The notes: generated by a model from the sequence alone, not told the origin. 64,000 nucleotides of DNA from Clostridia bacterium (GCA_910575245.1 CAJTEN010000004.1:1-64000), one strand, 5' to 3'; shown: positions 1 to 10,051, counted from the stretch's first letter. Made by a program: numbers and translations.

Positions 1-2
1 AT

Positions 3-24
3 ACCAAAGGCCAGTGCCTTTTTG
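3..24 (+). terminator. terminator-like hairpin at left edge
   Basis: AAAGGC and GCCTTT form a short stem around a CAGT loop and are followed by a T run. It probably ends a gene lying left of the window. Only the hairpin itself is seen. Confidence 0.4.
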
Positions 25-103
25 GTGTCAAGACATCAATTTTATAGTCAGTTTTTATAATATCTATAAGGATTTTCATTGAAAATTCTTATGGGAAGTT
101 TGA

Positions 104-1726
104 GATATTAAAAATGCGATTTCGACACAAAAGGATTTACCTGAAATCATATTGTTGGACGACTGCTTGGGTCAGCATTATTTTAGGATGAAAGAAACTT
201 AGGGGAATGAACTTTTAAGTTTGGTTAAATATGTTGCCTGTCATAAGAACAAAAAATTGATTATGAATTCCCGTGTGACAATCTTTCAGCAGGCCAAGGA
301 ACGGGTGATTGAATTCAGGCAATTTGCTGAAGATGAAAAATTTAAAATTAAAATATTGGATATGGGGAAGTTATCACTTTCAGATAAAGGGAGGATTTTT
401 CACAACCATATTTATTTCAAAGGTTTGCCAGCAGATTATTATCAGGATATATTAAAGGATTTTCATTACAGGGAAATTGTCAAACACAATAATTATACGC
501 CGCGTATAATGGAATTCGTTACTCGGGAATATAATTTTAAAAAGGTCTCCAGTGGTCATTATTATGAATATGTACTCCGGTGTCTGGATAATCCGACAGA
601 AATATGGCAGGATGAGTTTTCAGAAAAATTGCAGCAGGAAGACAGGGTTTTTTTAACGACCTTATATTCATTGACGGATACCAGTATAGATGAAAATGTG
701 GTTAAGCGGGCATTTAATTATAGATTAAGCAATAATACTATAGCGGATACAAGCAGGAATATATGGGAGGATGTTCTTAAACGGTTAGAAGGTGCGTTCA
801 TACAGATCATAGAAAAAAATGGAAAAAAAGAAATTGGGGCCATTAATCCATCTGTGAATGATTTTTTGAGAGAGTACCTACAGAAAAATGATATAGAAAG
901 AGAATATATCCGGAAAAATGCCACGGAATATGAGCAGATAAAGCGTGGATTTTCCGAAAACATGGAAGATATCATTCGAGCGGGGCAGGCCAATTTATAT
1001 CATTATGCTAACCAGAACGAAGAAATGTATGTTATATTGAGTTATGTGTGCAGGCTTGACGTGTTTCATGATAATTACAAATATGTAGTTGAAAGATTTT
1101 TCCAAACATTACCATATGGTTTCTTCGAAGGAATGATGGGAAGGTGTGAGATACTTATCAGATTGCTTTTGGATAAATTTGATACATTTTATCATACATA
1201 TGATTGTTTGGACGATAGTTCATTAATGGAGTTTTTTTGGAGTTTAAATTTAGATGAGTTTCAAACCTTTATTGAATTGGCGGAAAAATATGATATTGAT
1301 TTCTTCTATGCGAAATATAGAGATTTGCTTGTTGAAACGTTAGAGGATGCAATTCTTGCATATATGGAAGATGTGGAAGCGGATGATTATTATGGAGATT
1401 ATGATGTAAGTGACCTTTTAAAACATAATATGAGATATAATGGTTATTATGAGGAATTAGATAAACAATCTGTTGTGAATAATGTATGTGAATGGATAAA
1501 AGAAGATGTGGAAAAGGAAGTTTCTGAAATGATTGAAAATCTTCCGCAGGATATTTTAGATAAAATTAGAATTTCAAAAAGTAACGTAAAGGTAGATAAG
1601 TCGGATGTTGAGGAGTATATAGAAAGTTATTTGGAGCCATCAGTGCCTGAATATGACCATCATGAAATGGATTATGATTATGGGATTATTGGGGAGATGG
1701 ACATACTGGATTGTATTTTTAAATAG
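104..1726 (+). pseudogene. nSTAND3-type NTPase, truncated and interrupted by TAG
   Basis: The reading frame from about 104 encodes a Walker-B-like stretch, EIILLDDCLGQHYF (about 143-184), then hits TAG at 200-202. It reopens in the same frame and runs to the stop at 1726. After the stop comes KKLIMNSRVTIF, the segment expected just downstream of Walker B in novel-STAND NTPase 3 proteins, so the two parts are one gene. A single change in CAG would give the TAG. The Walker A part and any N-terminal effector (often a restriction-endonuclease-like domain in this family) are missing; a TGA at 101-103 closes the frame upstream. Translation could restart at TTG 221, giving 501 residues without a P-loop. 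The C-terminal half is acidic and helical, as in sensor regions of STAND proteins. Family assignment is from recalled motifs; the interruption is seen directly. A decayed defence-type gene carried by element A is the likely reading. Confidence 0.7.
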
Positions 1727-1825
1727 GCATTACAAGTTTATTTCGATAGGGGTTTAATGGCTGTATAGAAAATTTTATCAATTCGGTAATTATCAATTAC
1801 CGAATTGGGAAAGGAGATATCTGAT

Positions 1826-2869
1826 ATGCAGGATATGAAAAGCAGTGAAAAATTTTATGGTCAGGTCGTGCAGCTGTTTCGGGATGCAAAACGTAAAATG
1901 AGCTTGTCGGTAAACATGGCTATGGTTTATTCCTATTATGAGGCCGGGCGGATGATTATAGACGAAGAACAAAATGGCAGTGAGCGTGCTGCTTATGGAA
2001 AGTATATTCTTCAGGAATTATCCAGGCGACTTACTGAAGAGTTTGGCAGGGGATTTTCCTATGAAAATTTAAAACTTATGCGACGCTTCTATATGATATA
2101 TTCAAAGGATGCGATTTCGGATGCGGCTTTTTTGCATTCGGAGCAGCTTCCAATGACTGTTGAGGGCAGGCGGTTTTATTTGAGTTGGTCGCATTACCTT
2201 ATCCTGATGCGGATAAGCAATGTGGAAGAGCGTCATTTTTATGAAATAGAAGCATATAGGAACGGGTGGAGCAAGGATGAGCTTGGCCGGCAATACGGAA
2301 GTTCTCTGTATGAAAGGCTTGCACTAAGCAGGGAGAAGGATAAGGTAATGCGTCTTGCCTTGGAGGGACAGCAGATTGAGAAACCAGATGATATTTTTAA
2401 AGATCCTTATGTCCTGGAATTTACCGGATTGCCAGAAGAATCTGTTTATTCAGAAACCGATCTGGAAAAGCGCCTGATAGACAATCTACAGATGTTTTTA
2501 CTGGAATTAGGAAGAGGTTTTACCTTTGTGGGACGTCAGGTTCGGTTTACGTTTGAAGAGGAGCATTACAGGGTGGATTTGGTATTTTTTAACCGTTTGT
2601 TGAGATGTTTTGTTCTATTTGATTTAAAGGTTGGTCAGTTAAAACATCAGGATATTGGGCAAATGCAGATGTATGTCAACTATTACGACAGAAAAGTAAA
2701 ACTTGAGGATGAAAACCCAACAATAGGAATCATTATTTGTAAGGATAAAAAAGACGCGGTGGTAGAAATGACTTTGCCGGAAGACAATAATCAGATATTT
2801 GCGAGCAAATATCAAACGGTGCTTCCAAGCAAGGAAGAACTGCGGCAGTTGATGAGTGAGAAAGAATAA
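1826..2869 (+). CDS. YhcG-family PD-(D/E)XK nuclease (DUF1016)
   Basis: Encodes 347 residues if started at ATG 1826, which has AAGGAG 9 bases upstream; a TTG at 1805 lies before that RBS and is unlikely. The N-terminal half (about 1-190) matches the DUF1016 helical domain (VYSYYEAGRMI, FGRGFSYENLKLMRRFY). The C-terminal half is the PD-(D/E)XK nuclease fold: VDLVFFNRLLRCFVLFDLK provides the D and the D-x-K catalytic pair, followed by GQMQMYVNYYDR. Such proteins are common on mobile elements and next to restriction-modification genes; the exact substrate is unknown. It is the only apparently intact gene in element A. A hairpin terminator follows at 2900. Confidence 0.85.
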   Translation: MQDMKSSEKFYGQVVQLFRDAKRKMSLSVNMAMVYSYYEAGRMIIDEEQNGSERAAYGKYILQELSRRLTEEFGRGFSYENLKLMRRFYMIYSKDAISDAAFLHSEQLPMTVEGRRFYLSWSHYLILMRISNVEERHFYEIEAYRNGWSKDELGRQYGSSLYERLALSREKDKVMRLALEGQQIEKPDDIFKDPYVLEFTGLPEESVYSETDLEKRLIDNLQMFLLELGRGFTFVGRQVRFTFEEEHYRVDLVFFNRLLRCFVLFDLKVGQLKHQDIGQMQMYVNYYDRKVKLEDENPTIGIIICKDKKDAVVEMTLPEDNNQIFASKYQTVLPSKEELRQLMSEKE

Positions 2870-2899
2870 GTTGATGATATAGAAAAAAGAGTATTATTG

Positions 2900-2936
2900 A
2901 AAGGCACCATAGAAGCAAAGCTTACGGTGTCTTTTT
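2900..2936 (+). terminator. intrinsic terminator after the YhcG-family nuclease
   Basis: AAAGGCACC pairs with GGTGTCTTT (one G-U pair) and a T run follows. It lies inside the apparent start of the integrase remnant's open frame, so that part of the frame is not coding. Confidence 0.55.
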
Positions 2937-2941
2937 CAGTG

Positions 2942-3553
2942 ATCATGAAAATATTTTTTAGTTTTTACTTGACAAAAGCAGAGATCATAGGACTTACGTG
3001 GTCGGATATTGACATGAAAAATAAACAGGTCAGCATCAACCATCAGCTTATCTACAGGAATCTTGGGGAAGGGAGTAGGCTCTGTGTTACATCTCCCAAG
3101 ACCGAGGCGGGGGTAAGGGATATTCCCATGACAGCCAGTGTCAAAAAGGCTTTTGAGAAACAGAGGGAATATCAGTTTATGATGGGGATTGACAGAGATT
3201 ATGAAGTTGACGGTATGAAAGGCTTTATTTTCACCAGCAAGAACGGACGCCCCTTACAGCCCAGCGCAGTCAACAACGTGCTTTACAATATCGTGGATGC
3301 CTATAATAAGCGGGAAGCGGCGAAAGCAAAGAAAGAACACCGCAAGCCGGAGATGATGCCAAGAATATCTGCCCATATTTTAAGGCACACAGGCTGTACC
3401 AGAATGGCAGAGCGTGGGGTGGATGTAAAGGTATTGCAGTATATCATGGGGCATGCAAACATAGCAGTCACTATGGAAGTATATAATCATATCACAGAAT
3501 ATGCGAGAATAGAAAAAGAAATATTGAAGATGGAAGACCTGATGGTGGTATAA
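2942..3553 (+). pseudogene. tyrosine integrase of element A, N-terminally truncated
   Basis: Only the catalytic half of a Tn916/ICE-type tyrosine recombinase is present. AEIIGLTWSDID marks the start of the catalytic domain, but the first catalytic arginine of the usual GLRxGE box is not there (YLTKAE instead). The HxxR box (HILRHTG), the second histidine (YIMGHAN) and the tyrosine (TMEVYNHI) remain. The arm-binding and core-binding domains are gone. It lies directly before the repeat at 3692-3726, as expected for an integrase at the right end of its element. It should not be able to recombine. A related remnant ends element B at 16792. Confidence 0.85.
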
Positions 3554-3612
3554 GCCACATGACGCTATCTGATGGAATCAGATGCAGAACCGTACCCCAA
3601 TTTTTTCACAAA

Positions 3613-3631
3613 TGGGGTATGAATGGGGTAT
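3613..3631 (+). repeat. direct repeat, possible integrase arm site of element A
   Basis: TGGGGTAT occurs twice, 11 bases apart, between the integrase stop and the end repeat of element A. The position matches that of the TGGTGTCAAA pair near the end of element B, so it is a candidate arm-type recombinase site. Role inferred. Confidence 0.4.
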
Positions 3632-3691
3632 AACACCCGTTATCTGGCATTTTAGAGAAATTTTAGAACCCGCAAACCCGCATAAACACTG

Positions 3692-3726
3692 GGTTTGCGA
3701 AAATTTACTGAAAATATTAGCACTCA
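3692..3726 (+). repeat. end repeat (att) at the junction of elements A and B
   Basis: A 35-bp stretch matching 16889-16923 at 30 of 35 positions, ending in the exact 11-mer ATTAGCACTCA. It is preceded by a GCAAACCC...GGGTTTGC stem (3672-3698), as the other copy is by GCAAACC...GGTTTGC. The last bases TTAGCACTC are the left arm of a CIRCE operator, but no right arm follows here. Reading: right end of element A and left junction of element B. Confidence 0.75.
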
Positions 3727-3851
3727 CCTCTTGTTATTATGGCGTGGATTTTATCTAATTTCATAAAGTGTCGTAAGCGCCTATTTACAGGCGTTATACG
3801 GATTTTACGATTTTATCTCGTTTTATTATTATTTGTCTTTTTCAAAAAATT

Positions 3852-3871
3852 TGGTGTCAAAATTGGTGTCA
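3852..3871 (+). repeat. direct repeat TGGTGTCA, possible left arm site of element B
   Basis: TGGTGTCAAAA followed by TTGGTGTCA. The same tandem pair occurs at 16810-16829 near the right end of element B. Repeats at both ends of one element fit arm-type binding sites of its integrase; the function is inferred. Confidence 0.45.
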
Positions 3872-3945
3872 GAGAATGGTATTTGGAGAAATCTGCTATT
3901 CTTTTCAGATAGTGCTTTAATAAAAAATATCATAACGAATGGATT

Positions 3946-4007
3946 GGAACGCAGAGTCAGCGTTCCTTTTCTATTTTCAGACGTTCAGAAATGAGCGTCT
4001 ATTTTTT
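3946..4007 (+). promoter_or_regulatory. two leader hairpins before the surface protein, second terminator-like
   Basis: GGAACGC/GCGTTCC (3946-3966) is followed by AGACGTTCA/TGAGCGTCT (3979-4000) and a T run, 30 bases before the start codon of the surface protein. This may be a terminator read through or an attenuator. No peptide leader or known riboswitch was recognised. Confidence 0.45.
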
Positions 4008-4037
4008 TACCTAAAACGAAAGGAGAATCATAACATT

Positions 4038-7000
4038 ATGGAAAAAATCTTGAAACGGTTGCTGACAGCGATTCTTGCTATAGTGACTGTATTTACCACT
4101 TTACCTGTCACACAGGCATATGCCGCTGATTCCGTCTACACTCATTCAGACGGTCACGCAGGTACGGTTGTCAAAGTGACAGATGGCGGCTCAAAAGAAT
4201 CCACTTTTGAAGAGGGGTGGTTGAAAGCTGACGGAAAGACGGCTTATTGTATCCAACTGGGCGCAGCGTTCCAATCTGGAAATAAAATACGCAAGAACGC
4301 CACGGAACGGTTGAGCGAAGCGCAGATTAATGACGTGGCTCTCAATCTGGAATGCGTCAAGAAACATACGAAAAATTATTCTGCTGAACAGGCTTGCCTG
4401 CTCCAACAGTGTACCGTATGGCGCAGGTTAAGCGTTCATTTAGGCTGGGGATATAAAAATACGCATGTTGCCTATGATGAAATCCCCAAAAGTGAGCAGA
4501 ATGAACTCTATGCCAATGCAAAAACTTTTGCCAAAGAAAACAAAAACCGTTATGATTGCGGCGGCTATATCTACACTGGCGAGGGGCAGGACTTAGGGCA
4601 GTTCTGGGCGAATTTAGCGGTAGGAAACGGGAATTTACAGAAAAGCTCCACGAATACAGGTATCACCAGAGGAAATGACTGTTACTCCCTCTCTGGTGCG
4701 ACCTATGGGGTATATTCTGATAAAGGCTGTACGAAGTCTGCTGCTACTCTCACTACAGACGGAAACGGCAATACAAATACGGTGGAGCTACGAGCCGGAA
4801 CATATTATGTGAAAGAGACAAAAGCTCCAAAGGGATTTCAGCTTGATAAGACCGTCCATACCCTTACAGTTAAAGTAAGTGAGACTACTACCTTAAAGGT
4901 CAGTGATACACCAAAAGCTACAAACACACAGATTGAGCTTTTCAAGCTGGATATGGATACTTCAAAAGGCACGCCACAAGGAAACGCTGCCTTAGAGGGC
5001 GCAGAGTTTGTCTGGAAATATTACGACGGATATTACACCAGAGACAATCTCCCATCAGCACCGACACGCACATGGACGACACGGACAAAAGCGGAGAAAG
5101 GCAGCGACGGCACAGCCCACTATATCACACGGTTAGCGGATTTCTACAAAGTTTCCGGCGACAGTTTTTATACGCAAAATGGCTCTATCTGTCTGCCGCT
5201 TGGCACAATCACGGTAGAAGAAAAAGCTGCTCCGAAAGGCTACCTGCTGGACGGTGCATATTTGCAGGTAAATGGTACTTCCGAACGGGTGACAGGCGTA
5301 TATGCGGCGCAGATAAAGGAGAATGGAGAGTTTGCGACACTAAGCGGCGGCAACCGTTACTTGGTATCGGACAAGGTTATCCGTGGCGGCGTGAAAATCC
5401 AGAAACGTGACCTTGAAACAAAGGATACGAAGCCACAGGGCGGCGCAACTTTCAGAGACACAGCCTTTGCTATCACTTCCCTGAATGATAATCCCGTGCT
5501 GGTTGACGGGAAATTATATCAGAAGAATGAAGTGGTAAAGACAATCCATACAGGGATTGACGGTATCGCTACAACTGCCACTGATACACTCCCCTACGGT
5601 CATTACAGGCTTGAGGAAACCGTGCCGCCAGAGGGGTATTTGATAGACGGCGCAGTTTCCTGTGAGTTTGACATTGTAAATAACGGGGAAATCGTGGATT
5701 TAACATCAGAGGAACAGTCTATTTACAACCAGATAAAGCGTGGGGATATTGAGGGTGTAAAAATCGGTTCTGGCACACACAAGCGGCTTTCAGACGTGCC
5801 ATTAAAATTACCAGTAAGACTACAGGAGAAAGCCATATTATTGTAACTGATAAAAACGGCCAGTTTTCCACTGCTGCTGACTGGACTTCCCACAAGAAAA
5901 ATACCAACGCCGGAAAATCCAGCGAGGACGGTATCTGGTTCGGAACGTCAGAGCCGGATGACAGCAAAGGTGCGCTGCTCTATGATACATATGAAATTGA
6001 AGAAATCCGCTGTGATTCCAATAAAGGGCTGGCACTGATTCCTGTCTTTGATGTTGTTGTATCGAGAAATAAGGTTGTGGTTGACTTAGGAACGCTAACC
6101 GACGAATACGAGCCGGAGCTATCAATTCATACAACCGCTGCGGATAAGGCTACAGGGGAGAAATCTATCATAGCAGGTAAGAATGTGACGATTGTTGATA
6201 CTGTTTCTTTGGACGGATTAAAGAAAGGCACAAAATACCAGCTTAAAGGCTGGGAAATGGTAAAATCTGAAAATACGGAACTTCTGATTGATGGAAAGCC
6301 TGTGGAAAATGACCTTACATTTACCGCAAAGGATTCTAAGATGGAAGTCCAGCTTGCCTTTACATTCAATGCCAGCCAGCTTGCAGGAAAGGAGCTTGTG
6401 ACTTTTGAGGAATTGTACGACGTAACGAATTCCGACGAGCCAGTAAAGGTAGCGGAACACAAAGACATAGAGGACGACGGACAGACGGTGACGATTAAGG
6501 AACGTGTGATAGGCATTCATACAAAGGCTTGCGATAAAGCGACAGGCGATAAGATGATTCTTGCCAGCAAAGATATAACGATTGTTGATACGGTAGCGTT
6601 AGACGGATTGGAAAAAGATACAAAATATCAGTTAAAAGGCTGGGAAATGGTGAAATCGGAAAATACAGAACTTCTGATTGATGGAAAGCCTGTGGAGAAT
6701 GACGTTACTTTTACCGCAGAGGATTCAGAAATGGAAATGCAGATTGCCTTTACTTTTAATGCCAGTGAGCTTGCAGGAAAAGAGCTTGTGACCTTTGAGG
6801 AATTATACGATGTGACGAATCCCGACGAGCCTATTAAGGTGGCAGAACATAAAGATATTGAAAATAACAGGCAGACCGTGACGATTACAGAGCGTATTAT
6901 CACTATGCACACTAACGCTGCCGATAAAGTTACAGGTGAAAAGACAATCAAAGCCGGAAATGAGGTTACGATTGTAGATACTGTTACTTTAGATGGCATA

Positions 7001-7459
7001 GAAAAAGGCGTGAAATACCAGTTTAAAGGCTGGGAGATGGTAAAATCTGAAAATGCAGAGCTTATCATTAATGGCAAACGTGTAGAAAATGGCCTTACTT
7101 TTACCGCTACAGACAGCGCAATGGAAATTCAAATTGCCTTTACATTCAATGCCAGCCAGCTTGCAGGAAAAGAGCTTGTGACCTTTGAGGAATTGTACAA
7201 CGTGACGAATCCAGACAAGCCTATCAAGGTAGCGGAACATAAGGACATTGCGGATAAAGGGCAGACGGTGAAAATGACAGGGAATCCCGATGAACCGACC
7301 ATACCAGAATCCGGCACGCCGACAGGCAAGGGCAATCCGCCAAAGACGGGTGACACGACAAATCTTGCGCTCCTGTTTGTCCTGCTTATCTTATCCGCTG
7401 CCGGACTGGTATTCACGGCATACAGGAAATACCGCAATATAAAAGCAAGCCATAATTAA
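4038..7459 (+). pseudogene. VaFE-repeat surface protein with thioester domain, frameshifted
   Basis: Begins at ATG 4038 (AAAGGAG upstream) with a signal peptide (MEKILKRLLTAILAI ... AYAAD). A TQXA-like thioester region follows: the candidate cysteine is in GKTAYCIQLG, and the partner is near LLQQCTVW. SpaA/Cna-B folds follow (YVKETKAPKGF, EEKAAPKGYLLDG, LEETVPPEGYLIDG). At about 5807 one base is lost after GACGTGCCATT; that frame stops at 5846. The protein continues in the next frame with three tandem 130-residue VaFE-type repeats (390-bp period, starting near 6124, 6514 and 6904; each has QLAFTFNAS and LVTFEELY). The C-terminus is a sortase-type signal, NPPKTGD, a hydrophobic segment and AYRKYRN. 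Intact, it would be a roughly 1140-residue wall-anchored adhesin of the ICE; as read it is split. An assembly error at the homopolymer-poor site is possible. Confidence 0.85.
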
Positions 7460-7654
7460 TACAGGAGGAATCAGCATATGAAATCCTGTTCCCGTTCGCC
7501 GCCTTGAAAATATATGGCTGCATAAAACACACAAACTGTTTCTTTTCAGTCAAGCGTCTTTTTGATTGGCTGGAAAAACAGTACACAAGGGGATTGGGGA
7601 GTGTAGCTCCCCAAATAGAGACATAGAAAATTAGAAAGAAAGAGGAAAATATAT

Positions 7655-7969
7655 ATGGAATTAAAGCATGTTATCCCGAACATGGAAAAGACTTTCGGGA
7701 ATCTGGAATTTGCAGGTGAGAACAAGGTAGAACAGCGGAGAATCAACGGGCGTATGGCTGTGATTTCCCGTAGCTACAACCTGTATTCGGACGTACAGAG
7801 AGCCGATGATATTATCGTAGCATTGCCTGCTACCGCTGGGGAGAAGAATTTTGAGGTTGAGGAAAAGGTACGGCTTGTCAATCCTAAGATTACCGCAGAG
7901 GGTTATAAAATTGGCAACCGTGGGTTCACAAACTATATCTTGTCTGCTGACGATATGGTGAAAGCGTAA
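7655..7969 (+). CDS. DUF961 protein (Tn916 Orf23/YdcP-like)
   Basis: A 104-residue protein with the DUF961 pattern (KTFGNLEF ... FEVEEKVRLVNPKI) seen in Orf23/Orf22 at the start of Tn916-type transfer modules. Start ATG 7655 has AAAGAGGAAAA upstream. It is followed 16 bases later by a second DUF961 gene. The molecular role of these proteins is not established; they are reliable markers of this ICE family. The 195 bases before it hold only a short ATG frame (7479-7508) and a GGGGAG/CTCCCC hairpin. Confidence 0.85.
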   Translation: MELKHVIPNMEKTFGNLEFAGENKVEQRRINGRMAVISRSYNLYSDVQRADDIIVALPATAGEKNFEVEEKVRLVNPKITAEGYKIGNRGFTNYILSADDMVKA

Positions 7970-7985
7970 GGAGGTATCAGAGATT

Positions 7986-8384
7986 ATGAGATTAGCAAAT
8001 GGAATTATTATCGACAAGGAAAAGACATTCGGACTGCTTAAGTTTTCCGCATTGCGGCGTGAGGTGCATAAGCAGAATGAGGACAGAACGGTTTCTGAAG
8101 AAATCAAGGAGCGTACCTACGATTTGAAATCCAGAGGACAGGGGCGCATGATACAGGTGAGTATTCCGGCTACCGTGCCGTTAAAGGAGTTTGATTATAA
8201 TGCGGAGGTGGAGATTATCAATCCTGTAGCGGATACGGTGGCGACGGCTACGTTTCAGGGGGCAGACGTGGACTGGTATATTAAAGCGGAGGATATTGTC
8301 TTGAAAAATAAAGACGGGCATTCAACGGGAAATCTACAGAATCATAATCCGCATGAAAAAAGGGAAATTAAGAATTCTAAATAA
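7986..8384 (+). CDS. DUF961 protein (Tn916 Orf22-like)
   Basis: A 132-residue DUF961 protein (EKTFGLLKFSAL, FDYNAEVEIINPVAD), with GGAGG 8 bases before ATG 7986. It is paralogous to the gene just upstream and forms an operon with it. A short, diverged copy of its interior (around 8085-8130) reappears at about 9105-9147 downstream of the toxin-antitoxin pair. That suggests the pair was inserted into, or copied along with, a duplicated stretch. Confidence 0.85.
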   Translation: MRLANGIIIDKEKTFGLLKFSALRREVHKQNEDRTVSEEIKERTYDLKSRGQGRMIQVSIPATVPLKEFDYNAEVEIINPVADTVATATFQGADVDWYIKAEDIVLKNKDGHSTGNLQNHNPHEKREIKNSK

Positions 8385-8452
8385 GCATTGCCTATACGAT
8401 AATATTCTGATAAAATCAGGATAAAATAAACAATAAAAGGAGTGCTTAGATT

Positions 8453-8713
8453 ATGATACAAATTCGACCTGTTTCTGACCTTAGAAATAAATTTCCGGAA
8501 ATTGAAACCATCGTAAACAGCGGAAAACCTGTTTATCTTACAAAGAATGGTTACGGAGCTATGGTAGTTTTGAGTTTGGAGGAATACGCAAATCTGACAG
8601 ATGATATAGAGATGAAACTTGACGAAGCCGACAGGCAGGCGGCAATGACGGAAGAAAGGCTTTCCCATGAAACCGTATTCGGCAATGTAAGGAGTACGAT
8701 ACATGGAAAATAA
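8453..8713 (+). CDS. antitoxin, Phd/YefM family
   Basis: 86 residues: MIQIRPVSDLRNKFPEIE and YGAMVVLSLEEY match the Phd/YefM fold, which dimerises, binds its own promoter and neutralises the toxin through its C-terminal tail. The RBS AAAGGAG precedes ATG 8453. The direct repeat GATAAAAT (8410-8430) in the promoter region could be the autoregulatory operator. It overlaps the toxin gene by 11 bases. Probably serves to stabilise the element. Confidence 0.9.
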   Translation: MIQIRPVSDLRNKFPEIETIVNSGKPVYLTKNGYGAMVVLSLEEYANLTDDIEMKLDEADRQAAMTEERLSHETVFGNVRSTIHGK

Positions 8714-9017
8714 AGTTTATCATCTTCGCTATCTGCCAATTTTTGAACAGGATTTAATCAGTACAGCGAGTTACATTACCAATGTTTTAAAGAATGAGGA
8801 CGCTGCGTTGCGTTTGATTGATGATGTAGAGGCGGCGATTCTGGAAAGACTGAATAATCCTGTTGCTTATGAACCATATATTTCCGCAAAAAAGAGAGAC
8901 TATCCGTATTATAGAATCTATGTGAGAAATTACGTTATTTATTATGTGGTGGTTGGTGATGTAATGGAAGTACGGCGCTTGCTGTATGGTGCTAGAGATA
9001 CAGATAAGCATTTATAA
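8703..9017 (+). CDS. toxin, RelE/ParE superfamily
   Basis: 104 residues with the ParE/RelE layout: YLPIFEQDLISTASYI at the N-terminus, RLIDDVEAAI in the helical hairpin, and YPYYRIYVRNYVIYYVV plus VRRLLYGARD in the C-terminal sheet. The overlap with the antitoxin start is typical of type II pairs. ParE-like members poison gyrase and RelE-like members cut mRNA; the sequence alone does not decide which. Apparently intact. Confidence 0.88.
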   Translation: MENKVYHLRYLPIFEQDLISTASYITNVLKNEDAALRLIDDVEAAILERLNNPVAYEPYISAKKRDYPYYRIYVRNYVIYYVVVGDVMEVRRLLYGARDTDKHL

Positions 9018-9154
9018 TTTGTTCGCTCAATCTGATAATAGAAGTATAAGCAGTTAGTCTTGATGATTAGCAGCTTTTCTTAGCGATATAAAGTATATAA
9101 GCAGATGACGACGGAACGGTTTCTGAAAAAATCAAGAACATACCTATATTTACA

Positions 9155-9183
9155 TTGTGTCCAATATTTGAAAGTGATATAAT
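9155..9183 (+). promoter_or_regulatory. sigma-A promoter before a broken gene
   Basis: TTGTGT at 9155-9160, a 17-base spacer, and TATAAT at 9178-9183. It lies 31 bases upstream of ATG 9214 with GGAG in between, so the interrupted gene downstream still has a good promoter. Confidence 0.6.
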
Positions 9184-9213
9184 TGATAAAAATATTCTAA
9201 GGAGACAATATAT

Positions 9214-9990
9214 ATGGAATTATTTGATTTCTTAAAAGTCAATTGGGTCAATCTTGGTTTGATTTTGGTGGGATTATCTGCCGTATGGATTTAAAAAATG
9301 CAGGAAAAAGGGAAATTACGTGATGCAGCTTGCATGATTGTATTACAAATAAATGAACTTCAAAAGCGTGTACAGGAAATTCAATCTTACATAACTAATC
9401 AAGGATTAAATTTAACTGCGTTTTATGAATCACTTCCTTTAATTGACGTTAATTATTGAAACAATTATAAGCATTTATTTGTTCGTAAAATAGATAATAA
9501 AAGTTACGATAGTATAAATAAGTTTTATCAGTATGTTACTTCCATGCAAGAACAACAGGAATTATTACGCAATCTACAAAGGAATTATTTCTATGTAAAG
9601 CAAAATGCTATATGCAATGTGGAAATTTCATTTATAATTGAAACATTGAAAGAGGTTGATTGTAGCTCCATTTCTAGCAATCAATTACAATCCTTTTTTC
9701 AAGAGGTTTCTACAGCAAGTGCCGAAAAACAATCAGAGATTTTTACTAATTTAGTTAAGCAGATTGAGCAAAATAATCCTGATATAGATATGGGCAGATT
9801 TTGGAGTATTTATCAAAGTAAACGAAAGAGATTTATATCTATTACTAACGGGGATTCTTTAACGCCATATACGCCTGAACAAATTTCGTCAACACTACAG
9901 TCACTTTTAAAGCAATATGCTCTATTAGAAATCGCAGGAATTGAAGGGTATCGAACACTTTGTAAAATAGCTAAAATGATAAATAAATAA
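9214..9990 (+). pseudogene. unrecognised membrane-anchored protein with two in-frame stops
   Basis: One frame from ATG 9214 (AAGGAG RBS) to the stop at 9990 is broken by TAA at 9292-9294 and TGA at 9457-9459. Without them it would be a 258-residue protein. It has one N-terminal hydrophobic segment (VNLGLILVGLSAVWI), then a helical, charged region (ELQKRVQEIQ, EQQELLRNLQRNYFYVKQN) and a soluble tail. No family was recognised. Base composition is clearly more AT-rich than the flanking ICE genes, so it was probably acquired separately with the toxin-antitoxin pair. The last piece (9544-9990, 148 residues) is still open. Confidence 0.65.
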
Positions 9991-10000
9991 CATATAAGTA

Positions 10001-10033
10001 AGCAGCAGATTTTACAGGATTTGCTGCTTTTTT
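10001..10033 (+). terminator. intrinsic terminator
   Basis: AGCAGCA and TGCTGCT pair around a 14-base loop, followed by a T run. It separates the broken gene upstream from the TcpA gene. Confidence 0.6.
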
Positions 10034-10051
10034 CATGGAAAGGAAAAGATT

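Noticed and set aside
3716..3726. A second CIRCE operator at the A/B junction
   Set aside because: Only the left arm TTAGCACTC is present; no GAGTGCTAA-like arm follows within 20 bases, so it is an att copy and not an operator.
5072..5410. 112-codon plus-strand frame inside the surface protein gene
   Set aside because: Out-of-frame shadow of the SpaA-like domains, which are convincing in the main frame.
7479..7508. Nine-residue ATG frame with a good RBS (AGGAGG) after the surface protein
   Set aside because: Could be a leader or a cut gene start, but nine residues without a linked attenuator are not enough to call it.
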